DNA of 64,000 nucleotides. Source: Loxodes magnus (taxonomy: Eukaryota > Ciliophora > Karyorelictea > Loxodida > Loxodidae). This document shows positions 20,515 to 30,550 of this stretch, in pieces. The stretch's first letter is position 1. The number at the start of each line of letters is the position of its first letter. Location of the stretch: positions 32,870 to 96,869 of the forward strand of contig CAMPDV010001718.1 in NCBI GenBank assembly GCA_946699065.1, written 5' to 3'. The position numbers and the translations under genes are program-made. The notes below the pieces were generated by a model. It saw only the letters and a list, made by a program, of their open reading frames with translations, ran no database searches and had not been told where the DNA came from.

Positions 20515-20875
20515 TTTCAGTTTTTAAGTCTGAAATCTTTGTTAAGATTATAAAGAGTTAGTTTTGAAAATAAAGTGAAGAAGAAAAGTAAGAAAAGAAG
20601 AGTAATTTCAGTTTTTAAGTTATTAAGCTTTGATAAGAGTTATAATGAGTAGTTAGTTTTAAAAGTGAAGAAGAAAAGTAGGAAAAGAAGAGTAATTTCA
20701 GTTTTTAAGTTATTAAGCTTTGATAAGAGTTATAATGAGTAGTTAGTTTTAAAAGTGAAGAAGAAAAGTAGGAAAAGAAGAGTAATTTCAGTTTTTAAGT
20801 TATTAAGCTTTGATAAGAGTTATAATGAGTAGTTAGTTTTAAAAGTGAAGAAGAAAAGTAAGAAAAGAAGAGTAA
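20515..20875 (+). repeat. Cassette Q (+3,778)
   Basis: Identical order to 16737, including two GTAGGAAAAG readings; both ends are offset by 3,778. Confidence 0.88.
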
Positions 20876-21245
20876 TTTAAGTTTTTAAGTTATTAAGCTT
20901 TGATAAGATTGTAGTTATAAAGAGTAGTTAGTTTTAAAATTGAAGAAGAAAAGTAAGAAAAGAAGAGTAATTTCATTTTTAAGTTTGGAAGCTTTGATAA
21001 GATTATAAAGATTAGTTAGTTTTGAAAGTAAAGTGAAGAAGAAAAGTAAGAAAAGAAGAGTAATTTCATTTTTAAGTTTGGAAGCTTTGATAAGATTATA
21101 AAGAGTAGTTAGTTTTGAAAGTAAAGTGAAGAAGAAAAGTAAGAAAAGAAGAGTAATTTCATTTTTAAGTCTGAAATCTTTGATAAGAGTTATAATGAGT
21201 AGTTAGTTTTAAAAGTGAAGAAGAAAAGTAAGAAAAGAAGAGTAA

Positions 21246-21345
21246 TTTCAGTTTTTAAGTTTGGAAGCTTCGATAAGATTAGATTTATAGAGAGTAGTTT
21301 GTTTAAAATGTAAAGTGAATAAGAAAAGTAAGAAAAGAAGAGTAA
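21246..21345 (+). repeat. Class 4 monomer, 100 bp (third copy)
   Basis: CpG-bearing unit with TTTATAGAGAG. It sits just upstream of a class 3-led cassette and is repeated with it at offsets of 2,595 bp (23841) and a further 3,809 bp (27650), which shows that the block moved as a whole. Confidence 0.9.
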
Positions 21346-21436
21346 TTTAATTTTTTAAGGCTGTAAGCTTTGATAAGATTATAAAGAGTTAGTTTTGAAA
21401 GTAAAGTGAATAAGAAAAGTAAGAAAAGAAGAGTAA

Positions 21437-21810
21437 TTTAATTTTTTAAGTTATTAAGCTTTGATAAGATTGTAGTTATAAAGAAGCTAGTTTTAAAAGT
21501 AAGGTGAATAAGAAAAGTAAGAAAAGAAGAGTAATTTAAGTTTTTAAGTCTGAAATCTTTGATAAGAGTTATAATGAGTAGTTAGTATTTAAAAGTGAAG
21601 AAGAAAAGTAAGAAAAGAAGATTAATTTCAGTTTTTAAGTTATTAAGCTTTGATAAGATTGTAGTTATAAAGAGTAGTTAGTTTTTAAAGTGAAGAAGAA
21701 AAGTAAGAAAAGAAGAGTAATTTCAGTTTTTAAGTTTGGAAGCTTTGATAAGAGTTATAATGAGCAGTTAGTTTTTAAAGTGAATAAGAAAAGTAAGAAA
21801 AGAAGAGTAA
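21437..21810 (+). repeat. Cassette V, full form (+3,315)
   Basis: Same order, with the mark at 21585. Here the TCTGAAATC unit starts TTTAAGTTTTTAAG and the GAGCAG unit has TTTGGAAGC rather than TTATTAAGC. Confidence 0.9.
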
Positions 21811-23110
21811 TTTCATTTTTAAGTTTGGAAGCTTTGATAAGATTATAAGAGTTAGTTTTAAAAGTAAAGTGAATAAGAAAAGTAAGAAAAGAAGAGTAAT
21901 TTAAGTTTTTAGTTATTAAGCTTTGATAAGATTATAAAGAGTAGTTAGTTTTGAAAGTAAAGTGAAGAAGAAAAGTAAGAAAAGAAGAGTAATTTCATTT
22001 TTAAGTTTGGAAGCTTTGATAAGAGTTATAATGAGTAGTTAGTTTTAAAAGTGAAGAAGAAAAGTAAGAAAAGAAGAGTAATTTCATTTTTAAGTTTGGA
22101 AGCTTTGATAAGATTATAAAGAGTAGTTAGTTTTGAAAGTAAAGTGAAGAAGAAAAGTAAGAAAAGAAGAGTAATTTCATTTTTAAGTTTGGAAGCTTTG
22201 ATAAGATTATAAAGAGTAGTTAGTTTTGAAAGTAAAGTGAAGAAGAAAAGTAAGAAAAGAAGAGTAATTTCATTTTTAAGTTTGGAAGCTTTGATAAGAT
22301 TATAAAGAGTAGTTAGTTTTGAAAGTAAAGTGAATAAGAAAAGTAAGAAAAGAAGAGTAATTTCATTTTTAAGTTTGGAAGCTTTGATAAGATTATAAAG
22401 AGTTAGTTTTAAAAGTAAAGTGAATAAGAAAAGTAAGAAAAGAAGAGTAATTTAAGTTTTTAGTTATTAAGCTTTGATAAGATTGTAGTTATAAAGAGTA
22501 GTTAGTTTTGAAAGTAAAGTGAAGAAGAAAAGTAAGAAAAGAAGAGTAATTTCATTTTTAAGTTTGGAAGCTTTGATAAGATTATAAAGAGTAGTTAGTT
22601 TTGAAAGTAAAGTGAAGAAGAAAAGTAAGAAAAGAAGAGTAATTTCATTTTTAAGTTTGGAAGCTTTGATAAGATTATAAAGAGTAGTTAGTTTTGAAAG
22701 TAAAGTGAATAAGAAAAGTAAGAAAAGAAGAGTAATTTCATTTTTAAGTTTGGAAGCTTTGATAAGATTATAAAGAGTTAGTTTTGAAAGTAAAGTGAAT
22801 AAGAAAAGTAAGAAAAGAAGAGTAATTTAAGTTTTTAGTTATTAAGCTTTGATAAGATTGTAGTTATAAAGAGTAGTTAGTTTTGAAAGTAAAGTGAAGA
22901 AGAAAAGTAAGAAAAGAAGAGTAATTTCATTTTTAAGTTTGGAAGCTTTGATAAGATTATAAAGAGTAGTTAGTTTTGAAAGTAAAGTGAAGAGGAAAAG
23001 TAAGAAAAGAAGAGTAATTTCATTTTTAAGTTTGGAAGCTTTGATAAGATTATAAAGAGTAGTTAGTTTTGAAAGTAAAGTGAAGAAGAAAAGTAAGAAA
23101 AGAAGAGTAA

Positions 23111-23470
23111 TTTCAGTTTTTAAGTCTGAAATCTTTGTTAAGATTATAAAGAGTTAGTTTTGAAAATAAAGTGAAGAAGAAAAGTAAGAAAAGAAGAGTA
23201 ATTTCATTTTTAAGTTATTAAGCTTTGATAAGAGTTATAATGAGTAGTTAGTTTTAAAAGTGAAGAAGAAAAGTAGGAAAAGAAGAGTAATTTCAGTTTT
23301 TAAGTTATTAAGCTTTGATAAGAGTTATAATGAGTAGTTAGTTTTAAAAGTGAAGAAGAAAAGTAGGAAAAGAAGAGTAATTTCAGTTTTTAAGTTATTA
23401 AGCTTTGATAAGAGTTATAATGAGTAGTTAGTTTTAAAAGTGAAGAAGAAAAGTAAGAAAAGAAGAGTAA
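23111..23470 (+). repeat. Cassette Q (+2,596)
   Basis: Same order, but the first class 2 unit begins TTTCATTTTTAAG, one base shorter, a change shared with the copy at 26734. Confidence 0.88.
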
Positions 23471-23840
23471 TTTAAGTTTTTAAGTTATTAAGCTTTGATA
23501 AGATTGTAGTTATAAAGAGTAGTTAGTTTTAAAATTGAAGAAGAAAAGTAAGAAAAGAAGAGTAATTTCATTTTTAAGTTTGGAAGCTTTGATAAGATTA
23601 TAAAGATTAGTTAGTTTTGAAAGTAAAGTGAATAAGAAAAGTAAGAAAAGAAGAGTAATTTCATTTTTAAGTTTGGAAGCTTTGATAAGATTATAAAGAG
23701 TAGTTAGTTTTGAAAGTAAAGTGAAGAAGAAAAGTAAGAAAAGAAGAGTAATTTCATTTTTAAGTCTGAAATCTTTGATAAGAGTTATAATGAGTAGTTA
23801 GTTTTAAAAGTGAAGAAGAAAAGTAAGAAAAGAAGAGTAA

Positions 23841-23940
23841 TTTCAGTTTTTAAGTTTGGAAGCTTCGATAAGATTAGATTTATAGAGAGTAGTTTGTTTA
23901 AAATGTAAAGTGAATAAGAAAAGTAAGAAAAGAAGAGTAA
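23841..23940 (+). repeat. Class 4 monomer, 100 bp (fourth copy)
   Basis: Copy of the unit at 21246, displaced by exactly 2,595 bp, and again followed by a monomer with the AAGGCTGTAAGC variant and then the class 3-led cassette. Confidence 0.9.
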
Positions 23941-24031
23941 TTTAATTTTTTAAGGCTGTAAGCTTTGATAAGATTATAAAGAGTTAGTTTTGAAAGTAAA
24001 GTGAATAAGAAAAGTAAGAAAAGAAGAGTAA

Positions 24032-24405
24032 TTTAATTTTTTAAGTTATTAAGCTTTGATAAGATTGTAGTTATAAAGAAGCTAGTTTTAAAAGTAAGGT
24101 GAATAAGAAAAGTAAGAAAAGAAGAGTAATTTAAGTTTTTAAGTCTGAAATCTTTGATAAGAGTTATAATGAGTAGTTAGTATTTAAAAGTGAAGAAGAA
24201 AAGTAAGAAAAGAAGATTAATTTCAGTTTTTAAGTTATTAAGCTTTGATAAGATTGTAGTTATAAAGAGTAGTTAGTTTTTAAAGTGAAGAAGAAAAGTA
24301 AGAAAAGAAGAGTAATTTCAGTTTTTAAGTTATTAAGCTTTGATAAGAGTTATAATGAGCAGTTAGTTTTTAAAGTGAATAAGAAAAGTAAGAAAAGAAG
24401 AGTAA
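24032..24405 (+). repeat. Cassette V, full form (+2,595)
   Basis: Same order, with the mark at 24180; the GAGCAG unit has TTATTAAGC again. Confidence 0.9.
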
Positions 24406-25105
24406 TTTCATTTTTAAGTTTGGAAGCTTTGATAAGATTATAAGAGTTAGTTTTAAAAGTAAAGTGAATAAGAAAAGTAAGAAAAGAAGAGTAATTTAAG
24501 TTTTTAGTTATTAAGCTTTGATAAGATTATAAAGAGTAGTTAGTTTTGAAAGTAAAGTGAAGAAGAAAAGTAAGAAAAGAAGAGTAATTTCATTTTTAAG
24601 TTTGGAAGCTTTGATAAGAGTTATAATGAGTAGTTAGTTTTAAAAGTGAAGAAGAAAAGTAAGAAAAGAAGAGTAATTTCATTTTTAAGTTTGGAAGCTT
24701 TGATAAGATTATAAAGAGTAGTTAGTTTTGAAAGTAAAGTGAAGAAGAAAAGTAAGAAAAGAAGAGTAATTTCATTTTTAAGTTTGGAAGCTTTGATAAG
24801 ATTATAAAGAGTAGTTAGTTTTGAAAGTAAAGTGAAGAAGAAAAGTAAGAAAAGAAGAGTAATTTCATTTTTAAGTTTGGAAGCTTTGATAAGATTATAA
24901 AGAGTAGTTAGTTTTGAAAGTAAAGTGAATAAGAAAAGTAAGAAAAGAAGAGTAATTTCATTTTTAAGTTTGGAAGCTTTGATAAGATTATAAAGAGTTA
25001 GTTTTAAAAGTAAAGTGAATAAGAAAAGTAAGAAAAGAAGAGTAATTTAAGTTTTTAGTTATTAAGCTTTGATAAGATTGTAGTTATAAAGAGTAGTTAG
25101 TTTTG

Positions 25106-26734
25106 AAAGTAAAGTGAATAAGAAAAGTAAGAAAAGAAGAGTAATTTCATTTTTTAAGTCTGTAAGCTTTGATAAGATTATAAAGAGTTAGTTAGTTTTG
25201 AAAGTAAAGTGAAGAAGAAAAGTAAGAAAAGAAGAGTAATTTCATTTTTAAGTTTGGAAGCTTTGATAAGATTATAAAGAGTAGTTAGTTTTGAAAGTAA
25301 AGTGAAGAAGAAAAGTAAGAAAAGAAGAGTAATTTCATTTTTAAGTTTGGAAGCTTTGATAAGATTATAAAGAGTAGTTAGTTTTGAAAGTAAAGTGAAT
25401 AAGAAAAGTAAGAAAAGAAGAGTAATTTCATTTTTAAGTTTGGAAGCTTTGATAAGATTATAAAGAGTTAGTTTTAAAAGTAAAGTGAATAAGAAAAGTA
25501 AGAAAAGAAGAGTAATTTAAGTTTTTAGTTATTAAGCTTTGATAAGATTGTAGTTATAAAGAGTAGTTAGTTTTGAAAGTAAAGTGAAGAAGAAAAGTAA
25601 GAAAAGAAGAGTAATTTCATTTTTAAGTTTGGAAGCTTTGATAAGATTATAAAGAGTAGTTAGTTTTGAAAGTAAAGTGAAGAGGAAAAGTAAGAAAAGA
25701 AGAGTAATTTCATTTTTAAGTTTGGAAGCTTTGATAAGATTATAAAGAGTAGTTAGTTTTGAAAGTAAAGTGAAGAAGAAAAGTAAGAAAAGAAGAGTAA
25801 TTTCATTTTTAAGTTTGGAAGCTTTGATAAGATTATAAAGAGTAGTTAGTTTTGAAAGTAAAGTGAAGAAGAAAAGTAAGAAAAGAAGAGTAATTTCATT
25901 TTTAAGTTTGGAAGCTTTGATAAGATTATAAAGAGTAGTTAGTTTTGAAAGTAAAGTGAAGAAGAAAAGTAAGAAAAGAAGAGTAATTTCATTTTTAAGT
26001 TTGGAAGCTTTGATAAGATTATAAAGAGTAGTTAGTTTTGAAAGTAAAGTGAAGAAGAAAAGTAAGAAAAGAAGAGTAATTTCATTTTTAAGTTTGGAAG
26101 CTTTGATAAGATTATAAAGAGTAGTTAGTTTTGAAAGTAAAGTGAATAAGAAAAGTAAGAAAAGAAGAGTAATTTCATTTTTAAGTTTGGAAGCTTTTAT
26201 AAGATTATAAAGAGTTAGTTTTAAAAGTAAAGTGAATAAGAAAAGTAAGAAAAGAAGAGTAATTTAAGTTTTTAGTTATTAAGCTTTGATAAGATTGTAG
26301 TTATAAAGAGTAGTTAGTTTTGAAAGTAAAGTGAAGAAGAAAAGTAAGAAAAGAAGAGTAATTTCATTTTTAAGTTTGGAAGCTTTGATAAGATTATAAA
26401 GAGTAGTTAGTTTTGAAAGTAAAGTGAAGAAGAAAAGTAAGAAAAGAAGAGTAATTTCATTTTTAAGTTTGGAAGCTTTGATAAGATTATAAAGAGTAGT
26501 TAGTTTTGAAAGTAAAGTGAAGAAGAAAAGTAAGAAAAGAAGAGTAATTTCATTTTTAAGTTTGGAAGCTTTGATAAGATTATAAAGAGTAGTTAGTTTT
26601 GAAAGTAAAGTGAAGAGGAAAAGTAAGAAAAGAAGAGTAATTTCATTTTTAAGTTTGGAAGCTTTGATAAGATTATAAAGAGTAGTTAGTTTTGAAAGTA
26701 AAGTGAAGAAGAAAAGTAAGAAAAGAAGAGTAAT
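25106..26734 (+). repeat. Mostly canonical monomer run between cassettes
   Basis: Apart from single CATTTTTTAAGTCTGTAAGC and AGTTTTTAGTTATTAAGC units and one GAAGAGGAAAAG reading, this stretch is class 1 with its 90-bp GAGTTAGTTTTAAAAG form. Around 25,600-26,100 several near-identical 93-bp units follow each other. I see no gene, inserted element or unique sequence. Confidence 0.85.
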
Positions 26735-27093
26735 TTCAGTTTTTAAGTCTGAAATCTTTGTTAAGATTATAAAGAGTTAGTTTTGAAAATAAAGTGAAGA
26801 AGAAAAGTAAGAAAAGAAGAGTAATTTCATTTTTAAGTTATTAAGCTTTGATAAGAGTTATAATGAGTAGTTAGTTTTAAAAGTGAAGAAGAAAAGTAGG
26901 AAAAGAAGAGTAATTTCAGTTTTTAAGTTATTAAGCTTTGATAAGAGTTATAATGAGTAGTTAGTTTTAAAAGTGAAGAAGAAAAGTAGGAAAAGAAGAG
27001 TAATTTCAGTTTTTAAGTTATTAAGCTTTGATAAGAGTTATAATGAGTAGTTAGTTTTAAAAGTGAAGAAGAAAAGTAAGAAAAGAAGAGTAA
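26734..27093 (+). repeat. Cassette Q (+3,623)
   Basis: Shares the one-base-shorter class 2 unit with 23111. The following GTTTTAAAATTG unit and the class 4 block come 186 bp further apart than before, i.e. two extra 93-bp monomers were added near 27,290-27,480. Confidence 0.87.
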
Positions 27094-27649
27094 TTTAAGT
27101 TTTTAAGTTATTAAGCTTTGATAAGATTGTAGTTATAAAGAGTAGTTAGTTTTAAAATTGAAGAAGAAAAGTAAGAAAAGAAGAGTAATTTCATTTTTAA
27201 GTTTGGAAGCTTTGATAAGATTATAAAGATTAGTTAGTTTTGAAAGTAAAGTGAAGAAGAAAAGTAAGAAAAGAAGAGTAATTTCATTTTTAAGTTTGGA
27301 AGCTTTGATAAGATTATAAAGAGTAGTTAGTTTTGAAAGTAAAGTGAAGAAGAAAAGTAAGAAAAGAAGAGTAATTTCTTTTTTAAGTTTGGAAGCTTTG
27401 ATAAGATTATAAAGATTAGTTAGTTTTGAAAGTAAAGTGAAGAAGAAAAGTAAGAAAAGAAGAGTAATTTCATTTTTAAGTTTGGAAGCTTTGATAAGAT
27501 TATAAAGAGTAGTTAGTTTTGAAAGTAAAGTGAAGAAGAAAAGTAAGAAAAGAAGAGTAATTTCATTTTTAAGTCTGAAATCTTTGATAAGAGTTATAAT
27601 GAGTAGTTAGTTTTAAAAGTGAAGAAGAAAAGTAAGAAAAGAAGAGTAA

Positions 27650-27749
27650 TTTCAGTTTTTAAGTTTGGAAGCTTCGATAAGATTAGATTTATAGAGAGTA
27701 GTTTGTTTAAAATGTAAAGTGAATAAGAAAAGTAAGAAAAGAAGAGTAA
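27650..27749 (+). repeat. Class 4 monomer, 100 bp (fifth copy)
   Basis: Copy of the unit at 23841, displaced by exactly 3,809 bp. The following AAGGCTGTAAGC monomer is also conserved. Confidence 0.9.
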
Positions 27750-27840
27750 TTTAATTTTTTAAGGCTGTAAGCTTTGATAAGATTATAAAGAGTTAGTTTT
27801 GAAAGTAAAGTGAATAAGAAAAGTAAGAAAAGAAGAGTAA

Positions 27841-28209
27841 TTTAATTTTTTAAGTTATTAAGCTTTGATAAGATTGTAGTTATAAAGAAGCTAGTTTTAA
27901 AAGTAAGGTGAATAAGAAAAGTAAGAAAAGAAGAGTAATTTAAGTTTTTAAGTCTGAAATCTTTGATAAGAGTTATAATGAGTAGTTAGTATTTAAAAGT
28001 GAAGAAGAAAAGTAAGAAAAGAAGATTAATTTCAGTTTTTAAGTTATTAAGCTTTGATAAGAGTTATAATGAGCAGTTAGTTTTTAAAGTGAATAAGAAA
28101 AGTAAGAAAAGAAGAGTAATTTCAGTTTTTAAGTTATTAAGCTTTGATAAGAGTTATAATGAGCAGTTAGTTTTTAAAGTGAATAAGAAAAGTAAGAAAA
28201 GAAGAGTAA
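27841..28209 (+). repeat. Cassette V, altered form (+3,809)
   Basis: The mark is at 27989. The GATTGTAG unit is replaced by a second GAGCAG unit, so two GAGCAG units lie 90 bp apart (near 28,071 and 28,161). Because GAGCAG removes the in-frame TAG of class 2, a chance 82-codon lysine-rich frame opens here. Confidence 0.88.
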
Positions 28210-29504
28210 TTTCATTTTTAAGTTTGGAAGCTTTGATAAGATTATAAGAGTTAGTTTTAAAAGTAAAGTGAATAAGAAAAGTAAGAAAAGAAGAGTAATT
28301 TAAGTTTTTAGTTATTAAGCTTTGATAAGATTATAAAGAGTAGTTAGTTTTGAAAGTAAAGTGAAGAAGAAAAGTAAGAAAAGAAGAGTAATTTCATTTT
28401 TAAGTTTGGAAGCTTTGATAAGAGTTATAATGAGTAGTTAGTTTTAAAAGTGAAGAAGAAAAGTAAGAAAAGAAGAGTAATTTCATTTTTAAGTTTGGAA
28501 GCTTTGATAAGATTATAAAGAGTAGTTAGTTTTGAAAGTAAAGTGAAGAAGAAAAGTAAGAAAAGAAGAGTAATTTCATTTTTAAGTTTGGAAGCTTTGA
28601 TAAGATTATAAAGAGTAGTTAGTTTTGAAAGTAAAGTGAAGAAGAAAAGTAAGAAAAGAAGAGTAATTTCATTTTTAAGTTTGGAAGCTTTGATAAGATT
28701 ATAAAGAGTAGTTAGTTTTGAAAGTAAAGTGAATAAGAAAAGTAAGAAAAGAAGAGTAATTTCATTTTTAAGTTTGGAAGCTTTGATAAGATTATAAAGA
28801 GTTAGTTTTAAAAGTAAAGTGAATAAGAAAAGTAAGAAAAGAAGAGTAATTTAAGTTTTTAGTTATTAAGCTTTGATAAGATTGTAGTTATAAAGAGTAG
28901 TTAGTTTTGAAAGTAAAGTGAATAAGAAAAGTAAGAAAAGAAGAGTAATTTCATTTTTTAAGTCTGTAAGCTTTGATAAGATTATAAAGAGTTAGTTAGT
29001 TTTGAAAGTAAAGTGAAGAAGAAAAGTAAGAAAAGAAGAGTAATTTCATTTTTAAGTTTGGAAGCTTTGATAAGATTATAAAGAGTAGTTAGTTTTGAAA
29101 GTAAAGTGAAGAAGAAAAGTAAGAAAAGAAGAGTAATTTCATTTTTAAGTTTGGAAGCTTTGATAAGATTATAAAGAGTAGTTAGTTTTGAAAGTAAAGT
29201 GAATAAGAAAAGTAAGAAAAGAAGAGTAATTTCATTTTTAAGTTTGGAAGCTTTGATAAGATTATAAAGAGTTAGTTTTAAAAGTAAAGTGAATAAGAAA
29301 AGTAAGAAAAGAAGAGTAATTTAAGTTTTTAGTTATTAAGCTTTGATAAGATTGTAGTTATAAAGAGTAGTTAGTTTTGAAAGTAAAGTGAAGAAGAAAA
29401 GTAAGAAAAGAAGAGTAATTTCATTTTTAAGTTTGGAAGCTTTGATAAGATTATAAAGAGTAGTTAGTTTTGAAAGTAAAGTGAAGAGGAAAAGTAAGAA
29501 AAGA

Positions 29505-30550
29505 AGAGTAATTTCATTTTTAAGTTTGGAAGCTTTGATAAGATTATAAAGAGTAGTTAGTTTTGAAAGTAAAGTGAAGAAGAAAAGTAAGAAAAGAAGA
29601 GTAATTTCAGTTTTAAGTTTGGAAGCTTTGATAAGATTATAAAGAGTAGTTAGTTTTGAAAGTAAAGTGAAGAAGAAAAGTAAGAAAAGAAGAGTAATTT
29701 CATTTTTAAGTTTGGAAGCTTTGATAAGATTATAAAGAGTAGTTAGTTTTTCAAGTAAAGTGAAGAAGAAAAGTAAGAAAAGAAGAGTAATTTCATTTTT
29801 AAGTTTGGAAGCTTTGATAAGATTATAAAGAGTAGTTAGTTTTGAAAGTAAAGTGAAGAAGAAAAGTAAGAAAAGAAGAGTAATTTCATTTTTAAGTTTG
29901 GAAGCTTTGATAAGATTATAAAGAGTAGTTAGTTTTGAAAGTAAAGTGAAGAAGAAAAGAAGAGTAATTTCATTTTTAAGTTTGGAAGCTTTGATAAGAT
30001 TATAAAGAGTAGTTAGTTTTGAAAGTAAAGTGAAGAAGAAAAGTAAGAAAAGAAGAGTAATTTCATTTTTAAGTTTGGAAGCTTTGAAAGATTATAAAGA
30101 GTAGTTAGTTTTGAAAGTAAAGTGAAGAAGAAAAGTAAGAAAAGAAGAGTAATTTCATTTTTAAGTTTGGAAGCTTTGATAAGATTATAAAGAGTAGTTA
30201 GTTTTGAAAGTAAAGTGAAGAAGAAAAGTAAGAAAAGAAGAGTAATTTCATTTTTAAGTTTGGAAGCTTTGATAAGATTATAAAGAGTAGTTAGTTTTGA
30301 AAGTAAAGTGAAGAAGAAAAGTAAGAAAAGAAGAGTAATTTCATTTTTAAGTTTGGAAGCTTTGATATGATTATAAAGAGTAGTTAGTTTTGAAAGTAAA
30401 GTGAATAAGAAAAGTAAGAAAAGAAGAGTAATTTCATTTTTTAAGTCTGTAAGCTTTGATAAGATTATAAAGAGTTAGTTAGTTTTGAAAGTAAAGTGAA
30501 GAAGAAAAGTAAGAAAAGAAGAGTAATTTCATTTTTAAGTTTGGAAGCTT
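29505..30550 (+). repeat. Canonical run with TTTTTCAAG and 84-bp variants
   Basis: Mainly class 1. Single-unit landmarks are a CAGTTTTAAG start near 29,610, GTTTTTCAAGTAAAG near 29,750, an 84-bp unit at 29884-29967, a 92-bp CTTTGAAAG unit near 30,085 and GATATGATTAT near 30,365. The same order of landmarks recurs near 48.1-49.9 kb, so this stretch is an older relative of part of the 7.2-kb block. Confidence 0.75.

Larger units (their letters stand above)
14200..20875 (+). repeat. 3,775-bp spaced duplicate blocks
   Basis: About 14,200-17,097 matches about 17,978-20,875. GTATTT at 14495 and 18270 and GTAAATAG at 16049 and 19824 are both 3,775 apart; GAAATCTTTGTT at 16754 and 20532 is 3,778 apart, a 3-bp shift from a 90-bp versus 93-bp unit. 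The copies part at the next monomer: TTTGGAAGC with GATTAGATTTATAAAG at 17,100 against a class 3-like unit at 20,876. About 0.9 kb of other satellite lies between them. Confidence 0.83.
20515..25106 (+). repeat. 2,595-bp tandem duplicate blocks
   Basis: About 20,515-22,510 matches about 23,111-25,106. AGCTTCG at 21266 and 23861, GTTTTAAAAT at 20931 and 23526, and GTATTT at 21585 and 24180 are all 2,595 apart. GAAATCTTTGTT at 20532 and 23128 is 2,596 apart, from a 1-bp change in the following CAGTTTTTAAG or CATTTTTAAG string. The whole block shares the order class 2 run, class 4, class 3-led cassette. Confidence 0.85.
23700..29505 (+). repeat. 3,809-bp spaced duplicate blocks
   Basis: About 23,700-25,700 matches about 27,510-29,505. 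AGCTTCG at 23861 and 27670 and GTATTT at 24180 and 27989 are 3,809 apart; CTGTAAG at 25160 and 28964 and AGAGGA at 25681 and 29485 are 3,804 apart. The 5-bp change comes from a class 3 unit in the left copy that is replaced on the right by a second GAGCAG class 2 unit (28,071 and 28,161). Confidence 0.83.

Noticed and set aside
27999-28247. 82-codon + strand lysine-rich frame with a 30-residue internal repeat
   Set aside because: It opens only because two adjacent class 2 units have GAGCAG instead of GAGTAG, which removes an in-frame TAG. The 30-residue repeat is the 90-bp monomer. No evidence of expression or selection.
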